Assembly (NCBI RefSeq): GCF_001040845.1
Contig: NZ_CP011941.1
Coordinates: forward strand, 304,963 to 368,962
DNA: 64,000 nt
From: Synechococcus sp. WH 8020
GTDB lineage: Bacteria; Cyanobacteriota; Cyanobacteriia; PCC-6307; Cyanobiaceae
Direction: 5' to 3'
Program-made: the position numbers and the translations under genes
The notes under the pieces: generated by a model
The model's database searches: none
What the model saw: the letters and a program-made list of their open reading frames with translations, nothing else
What the model was told of the DNA's origin: nothing
Shown: in pieces, positions 25,275 to 34,618 of the stretch
Numbering within the stretch: the stretch's first letter is position 1
How the letters are laid out: each line of letters begins with the position of its first letter

Positions 25275-26213
25275 ATGTTGCGTCGTCTCTCCCTGGGGCT
25301 TTTGGCTTCTGCCATCCCTCTTGTTTCTCTACCTGCCATTGCTCAAGAAGAAGGAGGTGCTGATGAACTTGGCGTGATGAGTATCAGCCTGAAGGATGTC
25401 GTCAAGCCAACCTTTGGGTTTCAAGGAGCATTGCAAGGCGCTGGTACACCGAATCAGGCAGGCATTGGTGGCTTCCTGCCTCTCTCTGTTGGCGAGAACA
25501 GCGTCTTCTTCTTTGATGCATTGGCGAACGTCAACTTCGCTGATTCCGGCAATGACAGCAGCATCATCAATACAAAAGTTGCTGGCACCACGATCAGCAC
25601 CTCATCACGGCTTGGTTATCGCTGGCTGAATATTGATAGATCCTGGATGTATGGGCTGAATGCTGGTTATGACAGCAGGCCTATGAATACAGGTGATGCT
25701 GATGTAGGAGTCAACGTCAGCAATGAGCGCAGTGTGTTCTACCAGCAGTTTGCCTTCAACGCGGAAGCAGTCTCTGACAGCTTGAACTTCAATGCTTATG
25801 TCTTGTTTCCTATTGGCGATAGCGAGCAGCAGCTTAACAATGTCTTTGATGGGGGCTCACTTGATACTTACGGGCTTGATGTTGGTTATTTCATCACTCC
25901 AGCGGTGAATGCTTCTGTTGGTTATTACTACCAAAAGGGTGATTTAGGAAGTGCTGATGGTTCTGGTGTGCTCGGGCGGGTTGCTTATGAGATCAGCAAT
26001 GGCTTAACGGCTGGAGTTAATATCTCCTACGATGAAGCATTCGAGACCAGAGTTTCAGCTGATTTAAAAGTACGCTTTGGCGGTGCTAGTACAACATCGC
26101 AGCGCAAACAAGTTGAACAACAACCTGTGATCAATGCCTTGAAATCAACACCAAACAATCGGGACGTACGGGTGCACGATTGCTGCTGGGATGATGATGC
26201 AGAAGATGATTAA
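25275..26213 (+). CDS. Outer-membrane beta-barrel with very short tail, copy 4 (312 aa)
   Basis: The most divergent barrel of the four, with changes clustered in probable loops (GDADVGVNVSNERS, NNVFDGGS), but the same strands and the same end (VRFGGASTT ... RVHD, 300-302). The tail is only ten residues, CCWDDDAEDD, with two Cys and a very acidic end. The conserved 3' border follows about 45 nt after the stop. Confidence 0.75.
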   Translation: MLRRLSLGLLASAIPLVSLPAIAQEEGGADELGVMSISLKDVVKPTFGFQGALQGAGTPNQAGIGGFLPLSVGENSVFFFDALANVNFADSGNDSSIINTKVAGTTISTSSRLGYRWLNIDRSWMYGLNAGYDSRPMNTGDADVGVNVSNERSVFYQQFAFNAEAVSDSLNFNAYVLFPIGDSEQQLNNVFDGGSLDTYGLDVGYFITPAVNASVGYYYQKGDLGSADGSGVLGRVAYEISNGLTAGVNISYDEAFETRVSADLKVRFGGASTTSQRKQVEQQPVINALKSTPNNRDVRVHDCCWDDDAEDD

Positions 26214-26256
26214 GTCGATTGAACTGATGAGCTTAATAGTACGATTGAGCAAAAAA

Positions 26257-26307
26257 TAAATCAAAATTAGATCGTCAAATTAAGAGCGTCAGCTAGGAGC
26301 GTCGCAG
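26257..26307 (+). repeat. Conserved 3' border of barrel tail cassette (copy 4, diverged)
   Basis: AAATTAGATCGTCAAATTAAG, shown here in shortened alignment with AGCGTCAGCTAGGAGC and GTCGCAGC, matches the borders behind copies 2 and 3 at most positions. Confidence 0.5.
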
Positions 26308-26341
26308 CAAAGTAATATGTAGTTGTTCAATTCATAAATAT

Positions 26342-26623
26342 CTAAATGATTGCGATTTTTTGATCTATTGTCTTTGTATTAAGCCTTGCGTTGGCGGCAC
26401 CAAAGGCGGCATCAAGTCCTGCTTCATCAGTCCACTGGCCGTAGTACTTCATGTGAGTGCTCACGTCATGGCCCATTGATGCAGCGAGTTGTCTGAGGGG
26501 AATCCCAGCCAATGCACCTCTGTAGGCGTAGCCATGGCGAAGGCTATATGGTGATATTCCGGGGCTGGCTTTCACCAATGCAGCCCAGTAGGGATGACCT
26601 CCACCTCCACCACGAGATCACCG
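26342..26623 (-). pseudogene. Tyrosine recombinase (integrase), C-terminal fragment
   Basis: The fragment reads HPYWAALVKASPG, SPYSLRHGYAYRGA, IPLRQLAASMGHDV and HMKYYGQWTDE. These are boxes of the catalytic domain, with the Arg region, GH and the nucleophile Tyr. The N-terminal domain and first catalytic Arg are missing, and an in-frame TGA lies just upstream. It is a phage-type integrase relic. Confidence 0.75.
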
Positions 26624-26688
26624 AAAGAGAAAAGGAATTCCAAGGCACAAGACACATTAGGCATCTAAGACGATCGCAATCGTCAGGC

Positions 26689-27672
26689 TTATGCGGTTCG
26701 TGATTTCGACTTTTGATCACCACTAAAAAAAGCCGCAGTCTGTTGTTGCCTATTCACTTGAAGATTGAAAATATCTGGGCGATTGTAGTGACCAGCTATA
26801 TCGAGGCTTCTTCGAGAGTTTCGCACCTCAGCAAGATCAATATCAGCATAAAGGATACCAACTTCTGATTCCAAGGGGCCAGCAATGATGGTTCCACCCG
26901 GAGCGATGATCGAGCTTTTGCCGGAATTGATCTGCTCGTCATCAGTAAAGATTTGCTTGCAGCCTGGAAAATCTGCAGGAACGTCAGAACCACGCATGGA
27001 GGTGCAGCAATTAATCACATAGCACCGGCCTTCGCGCGCAATATGTTGCATGCTTCCTTGCCAGCCATCACTGCTGTCCCATGTCGGTGCAACATAAATT
27101 TCAATGCCTTGTGAGTACAGAGCCATGCGAGCGAGCGGCATGTAGTTCTCCCAGCAAATAAGTGCACCAACACGTCCCACAGGTGTGTCATTGACACGCA
27201 GGCCTTGCCCATCCCCAAACCCCCAAACCATTCTTTCAGGGTTAGTAGGCATTAGCTTGCGATGAACATTTGCATAAGCACCATCACAATTGATATGTAC
27301 GTAGGAGTTAAAAAGTGTCGTACGACTCTGGGAATTGTCGATCTCATTGATACCGATCAGGATGTCAACTTAATGATGCTTCGCAATGGATTTCAGCGGA
27401 TTTAGGTGTTGCCCCTCGAGATTTACTGCATTCTTAAGCATCAATGCATGAATCTCAGAAGATAGTCCCATATCCCCACCAGGCCTTAGGCGCCATATGT
27501 AGGTTGGATACCCGGGAATAAAAGCCTCAGGCAAAACAATTAATTTTGCACCCGCTTGCGCAGCGGTATTGATGAGAGAAATCGCCTTCTCTATTGTTGC
27601 AGCACGATTGCCAAGTACGGGCGGGTGTTGAATCACCGCAACTTTTGAGAGCATTGGATGACTTTTATTCAA
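26689..27672 (-). pseudogene. Nitrilase (carbon-nitrogen hydrolase) with one in-frame stop
   Basis: Reading from 27672, the frame gives AVIQHPPVLGNR, catalytic Glu in LPEAFIPGYPTY, a single TAA at 27372-27370 after SIAKHH, then continues in the same frame. It resumes VDILIGINEID, catalytic Lys in NVHRKLMPT, catalytic Cys in ALICWENYMP, to the natural end. Apart from the stop the gene is full length (about 327 codons), so the damage is recent, or the stop is a sequencing error. Confidence 0.85.
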
Positions 27673-27993
27673 TACCTATAAATTGGTGCCTTTTCAAGCA
27701 TTTCCCATGAAGCTGTTCTTGTCGATCGATGAGAGTTTCTTTTCCTTCTCCTGAGACACAGCTGAGTCCTGCCGCCGCCTCCAACTTGTCGCACAGGCGG
27801 TTGATGTGAAGACCAATGGTCGAGGCAACCTTTGTTTAGTTCGGAATCAGAGCCTGCATCCAGCATGGTTGATACCAGCCGACGTCGCGCTTTATTTCTG
27901 CAGCCACAGCTTGATCAGATCGGAACCACCATCGGTCAGATCGCACCATTGGTATAAGGGCAAACTCGTTGTCCGCATACCAATGGTGCTTAT
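27673..27993. other. Gap with a 12-bp inverted repeat
   Basis: No convincing gene. GCACCATTGGTA (27943-27954) and TACCAATGGTGC (27978-27989) form a perfect 12-bp inverted repeat with a 23-nt spacer just beyond the deformylase pseudogene. Confidence 0.5.
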
Positions 27994-28526
27994 TCAAGGA
28001 ATAAGCCCATGAGCCTGAAGCTCATCAATAAAGCCAAAGGCTACTGTGCTGGTTAAGCGGTCAGTGAAAAATACTCCATCTAAGTGATCAACTTCATGCT
28101 GAATAGCTCGTGCATGAAACCCCTCCAATTCTTCCTGATGGGAAGCCCCGTCTTGGTCTTGATACTGCAGGTGAATGTATTTGGATCTTTTTACCTCACC
28201 ACGCAATCCAGGAAACTTAGACACCCCTCCCAGAAAGTCGTCGATTCTTCGCCAATTGCTTTGAATACAGGATTGATCACTACTCGCTCAGGCAATGGAG
28301 GAGCCTCGGGATAACGAGGGTTGTGCTTCATTCCGAGCACAAAAACCCTCCACGGCTCACCGATCTGAGGTGCCGCTATTCCTGCACCAGAGCATGCTGA
28401 CTTGGTATCGAATAAGTCGTCTATCAGCGTCTGCAAGCGTTGACTGCCGAACCAATCATCAGGGATTTCCGTCGAGCGCCCGCGTAAAGACGGGTGACCA
28501 ATTCGCAGGACACTTCGAATACTCAT
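27994..28526 (-). pseudogene. def: Peptide deformylase, frameshifted
   Basis: The first frame runs MSIRSVLRIGHPSLRGRS to GAGIAAPQIGEPWRVFVLG and EGCLSF. The second frame supplies FPGLRGEVKRSKY and the metal motif QHEVDHLDG. The normal motif EGCLSVPG is broken exactly at the frame change by a missing base (near 28205-28215). All deformylase motifs are present but split. A functional def is presumably elsewhere. Confidence 0.85.
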
Positions 28527-28693
28527 CTGCCAATCATGTCATCTAGCGGTCTGCTCTGCCTTCTCGTCTTCCAATGCACTCTTCTCTCGAACAGTGGAAT
28601 CAAGCATCTTTGGTTGAAGAGGAGAGGGGCAGGCTGATATTGAATCAATTAGATTGGTTTTAGAAGTTGTTTGAGGCCTTGCCTTGTGCCGAT

Positions 28694-29161
28694 ATGATGA
28701 AGAATTCATGCATTCTATTTTTTCTTTTGATTGGAGTTGATGCAGCGATGATTGCTCACGCCAATGCGGAAGGAACTGGTTTTCCGGGTTTTGCTATGCC
28801 ATCGCTAACGACTACTTGGAACGGAGAAAAGGAAAATAACATTGCATGCGTTTATTACAATAATAGATTGCTCTGCGATGTTCACGATCATGCTTGGAAA
28901 GATTGGGGCATGGGCCAGCAGTGGGGTTCGATTGGGACTCGATTTATGCTTCCAGTGCAAGGGCTTGCGCAAGCGATCAGAAGTTCTGACTCGATTACTG
29001 GGGGTAATGTTTTGAATTATGGAGACAGTATCAAGTTTGGTCCTATTGCCTGCAAGTCTGAGAAAATTGGTCTTACTTGTACAAATCAATCTGGCGGAAT
29101 GATGCATTTAAATCGTGATTTTTACATGCTAAATAAGCCAGTGAATTCGATACCTAAATAA
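28694..29161 (+). CDS. Secreted hypothetical protein, DUF6636-like
   Basis: A signal peptide (SCILFFLLIGVDAAMIAHAN) is followed by a domain with NNIACVYYNNRLLCDV, VLNYGDSIKFGPIACKSE and IGLTCTNQSGGMMHLNRDFY. The four-Cys layout and the GxxC-N-SGG-F/LxR ending resemble DUF6636 proteins known mainly from actinobacteria. Extracytoplasmic; function unknown. Confidence 0.6.
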   Translation: MMKNSCILFFLLIGVDAAMIAHANAEGTGFPGFAMPSLTTTWNGEKENNIACVYYNNRLLCDVHDHAWKDWGMGQQWGSIGTRFMLPVQGLAQAIRSSDSITGGNVLNYGDSIKFGPIACKSEKIGLTCTNQSGGMMHLNRDFYMLNKPVNSIPK

Positions 29162-29348
29162 GCGCTTGCTTTAGTGAGCTTGTTCGTCATCCTGCTTTGT
29201 CTGGCAGCGAAGGTCGTAATCCCAGTTCCCCGCCTAGGTGATTGTCTTAGGCATTTTGTACTAACCCCATTCCTCATTCACGGGCTCAAACTAGCAAGAC
29301 TTGATATAAAACTTTCTATATAACAGCGGTTTCCTCCATGAGCAAATT
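29162..29348. other. Gap downstream of the DUF6636-like gene
   Basis: No structure was recognised beyond short frames. Confidence 0.3.
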
Positions 29349-29480
29349 ATGACAAGAAAGCAAAAAAAAATTCCCAACAGCAAAGTTGCCAGTCAGCAAC
29401 TTAGAAATTTCAGTAGAGCCAATCCGAATCGAACTGCTGAACATCTGCATGCCATACAGGTGCTTCTTGACTCAAACTAA
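29349..29480 (+). CDS. Possible small basic protein (43 aa)
   Basis: MTRKQKKIPNSKVASQQL and so on, rich in Lys, Asn and Gln. No strong ribosome binding site. It may be a genuine small protein or chance. Confidence 0.3.
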   Translation: MTRKQKKIPNSKVASQQLRNFSRANPNRTAEHLHAIQVLLDSN

Positions 29481-29995
29481 CTGCCACAACTAATCTACTA
29501 AGAAGTAATTATTTATTTATAGTAGTTTTTAGAGCAAGGCTGTCGGTATGGAGATGGGCATGGCTGTTCCTTCAGGCATCTCAGTGCGAGCTGACTATTC
29601 TCATGACCTGGTTGTTCTGCCCTCTCTGAAGTCGATCTGGATGGCTTCACAGTTCTGCTTAGGGCTATGTGAATCGGCTCATACCCAGCATCGATGAGCC
29701 TGGACGAGAAGTAGCTGCTGGTTACTTTGTGGATCTGTTTGCTTTGGCGATATGCCTGGCTGGTTGGGTGATGAATGCCTAGAAAGAAAAGGTCTGCAAC
29801 TTCAGCAATGACATGATCTCGAATTATCTTGGCCAGTCTTGGTAAGAAGACTATCGACGTATTTTAATCGATTCCAGGGCAAAGTTGCTCAGGCTTTATT
29901 CCTTTCAAAGAGGCTAAAAGGTAGAGTTGTTGTCATTATTTGAGTGATTAATCTTGCCTTTGCTTCAATTGCAGAGAACTCAGTTGATTTATTAT
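29481..29995. other. Gene-poor stretch
   Basis: About 515 bp with only short frames (a 49-codon frame at 29548-29697 is the longest forward). Looks like decayed coding DNA; nothing identifiable. Confidence 0.35.
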
Positions 29996-30873
29996 TTAAC
30001 CTAATAAGATTATAATTGCTCCGCTGAATGCCCAGAAGCCTAGAGGTTCACCCAGTAGCAAATTGGCGCCCAGGAGAGCGACTATCAGTGTTAAAGAGCT
30101 CCATAAACTAATTTGTGCCACTCCAAGAGATTGATAACTCAGCATCAAAGTCCATTGACTCCCAAGACTAATTGTAATGCCATAAAGGCCAATAACACTT
30201 AGTACCCACCACTCCTGAAGAGTGATGAAATGCTGAGGCCCGTAAAACAGCAATGCTAAAACTGCGAAAACTAAAGCAGATGAAGTACTGCCTACACCAA
30301 CAGTAAGCCCAACTCCCATCCCTCTGGAACTGCAAATACTGTTTAAAATTCCACCTATCGCAAATGAAAAAATTGCAATTGCTGCCCAGATAAGACCTTC
30401 CAATTTTTGTCCTGAAGCGAGCATAGTCATTGCACCACCTGCACTTTTACTGCCCAAGAAAATACCCAGACAAATCAGAATCAAGGCAAGAGGAAACTGC
30501 TTTGGCAGTTTTTCATGAAGGAATACTCTCGCAGCAAGTGTTGAAAGAGGAATTGTGAGACTAAAAAGTAGAGTCTGAGCGACAACACTTAGATGCTCAA
30601 GGGCCAGGAAAAAAACCGACAGGCCCGAGGAAATATCCCAAAAATCCTTGCCAAAAAAGAAGTTTTTGGTCTCGCTGTGATAATTGTCGAATCTGCGTCT
30701 TTACATGCACATGGTCAATTGTCAACATTGCTAGACCTGTGATCAGGCTCGAAAAAAAAGAAGACATTGCAAAAACTGATATGATCACCACCTGTCTGTT
30801 GAAGTAATTTCAATACATTTCCTTCCGAACCGCGGAGTAGGATGAAAAGTGCAAGGATTAATGCAGCATTCAT
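29996..30873 (-). pseudogene. DMT-family transporter with two frameshifts
   Basis: Three overlapping frames together give one multi-helix transporter: MNAALILALFILLRGSEG; then FAMSSFFSSLITGLAM to WQGFLGYFLG; then LSVFFLALEHLSVVAQTLLF and the long frame 29996-30484. The frame changes near 30790 and near 30615. The second lies beside a run of seven T. Same superfamily as the intact gene at 17864. Confidence 0.65.
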
Positions 30874-31160
30874 TTTATTGATTCAAAGTTGCAATGGCAG
30901 ATCCATGGCTGAATGTAGCGAAGGGTTGCTATCTTAAGGATCATGACCTTGGAACGCCCACTGCTTCGCCACCGATTCCAGTCGGGACAATTTGGTTGAT
31001 GACATCACGTTCCTGGTTGCCCTTGGGGTCTAAGGCTTTTGTTTTTTGGCCGGAGTAGGCCATAGCCGTTCTTGGAGGTGAGCTTTCTATGCATCATTTT
31101 CAGGCATAACGCCATATCAGAAAATGTTGTTAAAATGCTCTTAGACTACTTCTATCGTAT

Positions 31161-31781
31161 ATGCATGCAATTTGGCCAGTTGTGGGTGAGACGCTATTTG
31201 CTGAAAAGTTCCAGAAGAAGAGGACGCAATCTCTATTGTTTATTGTTGCTGGAATCGCTGCATCGGCTATTTTATTTCAAAGTGTTGGTAGGGCCATTCC
31301 TGGTAACAGTTTGATTGTAGTGATTATTCGGCACGGAGAGAAAGCATCAAGTAACCACAACCTGTCCTGTAAGGGGCTGAATCGCGCCCTGCAGCTCCCG
31401 GCCGTGCTTGACAAGAGATTTCCAAAAATTAACCATGCTTTTGTTCCTGCCTTGGGGCGCGATAAATCTACAAGTCACGCAAGAATGTTTCAGACAATCA
31501 CCCCCTTTGCGATCAAGAATAAATTGCTAATCAATAGTAAGTTTGGCGAAAAAAATCATGATGGTATTGCCAAACATATACTGACAAAAGACGGCACTGT
31601 CCTACTGGTTTGGAATCACAGTCAGATTCAAAATATCGCTCGAGACCTTGGGGTGAAAAATCCACCAAAATGGAGTGGTAAAGATTTCGATAGTATTTGG
31701 GCCATCTCTTTCAAACACGGCAAAGCTTCATTGCATATCAGCAAACAAGGGATAACTCCGTCGCCCGACTGCAACTATTAG
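31161..31781 (+). CDS. Histidine phosphatase superfamily protein, membrane-anchored
   Basis: An N-terminal membrane helix (SLLFIVAGIAASAILF) is followed by the catalytic VVIIRHGEKASS (His 58) and, later, VLLVWNHSQIQNIA, which supplies the second His. A fairly short branch-2-like member, probably facing the periplasm. The substrate is unknown. It joins two other phosphoester-acting candidates in the island (16680, 38732). Confidence 0.65.
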   Translation: MHAIWPVVGETLFAEKFQKKRTQSLLFIVAGIAASAILFQSVGRAIPGNSLIVVIIRHGEKASSNHNLSCKGLNRALQLPAVLDKRFPKINHAFVPALGRDKSTSHARMFQTITPFAIKNKLLINSKFGEKNHDGIAKHILTKDGTVLLVWNHSQIQNIARDLGVKNPPKWSGKDFDSIWAISFKHGKASLHISKQGITPSPDCNY

Positions 31782-31834
31782 TTTTTGCCTAACAATCTCC
31801 TCACTCACTGACTCAATGCTGAGGCTGATTAACC

Positions 31835-32149
31835 ATGGCACGACCAACAGCAGTTGAGAACTCCGACCGCGTCGAACCCCTCCAGGCAACCATCCTTGCT
31901 GGTATTCCCCATACGGAATGTCTTGCTTTTGTCAGAACGGAGTGGCGGATTAGCAGGGATTGTGGGTATGAACTGCTAAAGCGTGCCTGGACTCAAATCA
32001 AAGCTGATGTTGATGAGCCCGGAACTGATAGACAGGAGCTATTGGCATGGTCCATTCAATCCTGGAGCGGTCGTGACCTGCGTGCGTCAGTGGGTTGGAT
32101 GACTGGCTTTGGCGTCAGCTCAACGGTTGGAGATCGCACTAGGTGCTGA
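31835..32149 (+). CDS. Hypothetical protein (104 aa), possibly phage-derived
   Basis: MARPTAVENSDRVEPLQATI and ISRDCGYELLKRAWTQIKAD suggest a helical DNA-binding-type small protein, comparable in style to small terminase or HTH proteins. This is a weak impression, not a family match. Confidence 0.4.
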   Translation: MARPTAVENSDRVEPLQATILAGIPHTECLAFVRTEWRISRDCGYELLKRAWTQIKADVDEPGTDRQELLAWSIQSWSGRDLRASVGWMTGFGVSSTVGDRTRC

Positions 32150-32305
32150 CGTTACTGGGCTTACGTCATTAGCCGCACCTGCTGTTTCGTCATGTTGTCT
32201 GCATGCCGAAGTAGAACCACCCACAGGTTGATCTCCAGCAGGACGTCGGTTCGAGGGCAACTGGTTAGCTGACAATCGACTGACTGATCAGGCAATCCCG
32301 AAGAC

Positions 32306-32584
32306 ATGAAGGTGTACGCCCTACTCCTGCTGGCTCTCGCCGGCAGCTGTCACGTCAACGCTGAACCTTCTCCGGGGCCTTCCCCGGAGTCGATTCCTGA
32401 TTTGGAAGCCCGTCAACAGGCCCTGAAACTTCTCTGCCCTATCGCACAGGAAGCTGGAGGCGGCTGGGGAGACGACAACATCAACAGAGGCATCGCCTCT
32501 ATTCAGTACGGCGAAGAGTGGCCACCAAACCGGGCTCAGGTCTCGGCTTACAAGCTCTGTTTGTATGAGGGCTCCTTGAATTGA
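32306..32584 (+). CDS. Small secreted protein (92 aa)
   Basis: A clear signal peptide (VYALLLLALAGSCHVNA) is followed by a short mature chain with two Cys (LKLLCPIAQE, AYKLCLYE). No known family. Confidence 0.5.
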   Translation: MKVYALLLLALAGSCHVNAEPSPGPSPESIPDLEARQQALKLLCPIAQEAGGGWGDDNINRGIASIQYGEEWPPNRAQVSAYKLCLYEGSLN

Positions 32585-32657
32585 CCGACTGCATAACCCC
32601 AGTGGTTGGTTGAGGAATGATTCCTGACGTGATCTCCTGTTTCACCATCGTGTCGGC

Positions 32658-32921
32658 ATGTCAAACAAGGACCGTCCACTGGTTGGTTGTCATGTACAGA
32701 AGAACGGTGTCTGCTGGTTGATGAACGATAGGGAGGGGAGGTCTGCAGCTTCAGCAACGCCAATCCAACGGCGTACCCGACGTGGGTTGTTGTGGAGACC
32801 AGGCCCGATACACGGCAGTGGTCAGCTGGTGGTCACGCGCATGTTGCACCATTACGCCATTGAAGCCTGGGAAACCATGCAGAAGTCAGGCGGGTGGAAG
32901 CGTTGCCCGCCTAAGTGGTGA
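32658..32921 (+). pseudogene. Island repeat families, joined relics
   Basis: MSNKDRPLVGCHVQKNGV repeats the sequence at 8937. The downstream part, HHYAIEAWETMQKSGGWKR, resembles the end of the W-type family at 11720. The two pieces are in one open frame but probably came together by deletion. Confidence 0.4.
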
Positions 32922-33050
32922 CGGATCAATCATTCCTGACTGAGCCACTGAGGCAAACGCCGATGTCCCTGTCCACGGTTATTCATTCGGGATCAATATC
33001 AGGAACTTGGCAAGCAAGTTGCATAGGGGCAATCTCGCCCAACTGCACTG

Positions 33051-34154
33051 ATGTGGCAGCACCAGCCTGACTTCTACTTGTATTGGAAGGATGCCGCTAA
33101 AGACAGCCAATGCGATGTGGCTGACCAGTACAAATCAGGGCATAATTCAGAAGATTCATGGAAAGACGTGGAAAACACAACAATTGAACGATTTCAAGCA
33201 ACAAGGATTAAGACCAATGAATTCAAACTCCTATTGTTGGTTTTATTACCAGTTGTTGTCTATATACTAGGCCAAATACTATTTGATATTATTGGAGTCT
33301 CATTTGCTGATTATGCAATGCAATTGCTTTCTAGCAGTGCCAATATCGATTTTGCTGAGTCGTCTATTGCTGCTGCTCAGTTATGGGGATCGGCTTCATT
33401 GATTTACTTGGTTGTGTCCATTGGTTTAATCGGCTATGTTTTTCGCTTTCTTGGTAAGAATGTTAAAGGCAAAGCCTTGTATCCTTTTTGGGGAATTGCG
33501 TCTTTTCTGATTGTAATAGGCGTTTCTCACTTGTTATGGGTAGACGAATCACGACGCCCACTCAGCATGATTTTCTATCTGACTTTTGAAAGCCTCAAGG
33601 CAAGCAGCCTAATGCAATCGAATAGCTTGGATAGTATAGATAAGCTTCTTGATGTGATCAACGTCCTCAGCGTCGTTATCCCCTCGCTGTTTTGTGCATT
33701 TATGCCATCAGTGCTTATCACCCCCCGTGGAGGATGGACGGACGACATGTTGGTTAGTAGAATTAAATCAGGGAGGAAATTTTGTGCATGTTCGTCTGTC
33801 TTTTTAGTGGTCGGGATATTGCATATGTTCGCGTGGATGAGGTTGTCATTCCTAGTTCTAGGTAGGCCGGAGTTAAGTCAACTGGCATCCGGGATTGTAT
33901 TTTATTGGGCCTTTGTGTTTAGCACCATGATTGCAACTCTATATGCATGTATCATGTTAACCCTTGATGGACATCGTGAATCACTGGAGGCCTCTAGGAG
34001 ATCCTCCTCTGCTACCGGCCCACACTTATTGAGTGAGTTGGGAATCGCATTTGACGGAAAGGCACTGGTCAAGCAAGTGGTGATCGTATTTGCGCCAGTG
34101 ATTTCTGCATTAGCTGTAACTACAACTGAAGTCCTACTTGAAAGTGGAATTTAA
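33051..34154 (+). CDS. Multi-pass membrane protein with repeat-derived N-terminus (367 aa)
   Basis: The first 15 residues, MWQHQPDFYLYW, and the DNA before them match the W-type repeat family. From about residue 60 it becomes an eight-or-so-helix membrane protein (LLLLVLLPVVVYILGQ, LWGSASLIYLVVSIGLIGYV and more). No ATG occurs between the repeat part and the first helix, so it may now use the repeat's start. Function unknown. Confidence 0.55.
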   Translation: MWQHQPDFYLYWKDAAKDSQCDVADQYKSGHNSEDSWKDVENTTIERFQATRIKTNEFKLLLLVLLPVVVYILGQILFDIIGVSFADYAMQLLSSSANIDFAESSIAAAQLWGSASLIYLVVSIGLIGYVFRFLGKNVKGKALYPFWGIASFLIVIGVSHLLWVDESRRPLSMIFYLTFESLKASSLMQSNSLDSIDKLLDVINVLSVVIPSLFCAFMPSVLITPRGGWTDDMLVSRIKSGRKFCACSSVFLVVGILHMFAWMRLSFLVLGRPELSQLASGIVFYWAFVFSTMIATLYACIMLTLDGHRESLEASRRSSSATGPHLLSELGIAFDGKALVKQVVIVFAPVISALAVTTTEVLLESGI

Positions 34155-34324
34155 ATCAATTGATTGACGTTGAATCCTTTTCTAGTGCTTTTAGGGTGAG
34201 CAATAAGCCGTTGAGCTAAAACAGCCAAAATGACAGAACAATGAGAACAAGAGCCCGGTGAAGCGGATTGGCACCCGCTTCATTGACCGAAAAGGGCCTG
34301 CGATAACTGAACCCTCTCCGCTAG

Positions 34325-34618
34325 ATGGCGAAAGCTCCTCGGGTTTGTTGTGCCCTGTGCCTGCCCGTTAACAAAGGCATGTCCCAGAACATTCAATGGA
34401 ACAAAGACAAGCTCCGACGCATTCAAACGATCCTTTGCTTGAAGCAGATAAGGCCATCAAAAGAAACACAACTGTTCCGGAAACTAAAACAACTGACCAA
34501 AGTTAAGCATCAGGATTCATTGATTCCAGTTCTCACCTTTTTTGGATCTTCCGTTGCGTACTCGTTAGTCCAGTTTACGATCTTCATTGATGGATCTCAG
34601 GCATGCCTACGGAACTAG
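34325..34618 (+). CDS. Possible hypothetical protein (97 aa)
   Basis: A basic frame (WNKDKLRRIQTILCLKQIRP) with a weak hydrophobic end. An ATG at 34379 is an alternative start. Nothing supports it beyond the open frame. Confidence 0.25.
   Translation: MAKAPRVCCALCLPVNKGMSQNIQWNKDKLRRIQTILCLKQIRPSKETQLFRKLKQLTKVKHQDSLIPVLTFFGSSVAYSLVQFTIFIDGSQACLRN

Noticed and set aside
12476-26213. Diversity-generating retroelement driving tail variation
   Set aside because: No reverse transcriptase, template repeat or adenine-specific substitution pattern is visible; tails differ wholesale, not at single bases.
34257-34281. GAAGCGG / CCGCTTC hairpin as a terminator
   Set aside because: No T-run follows and the stem is only 7 bp.
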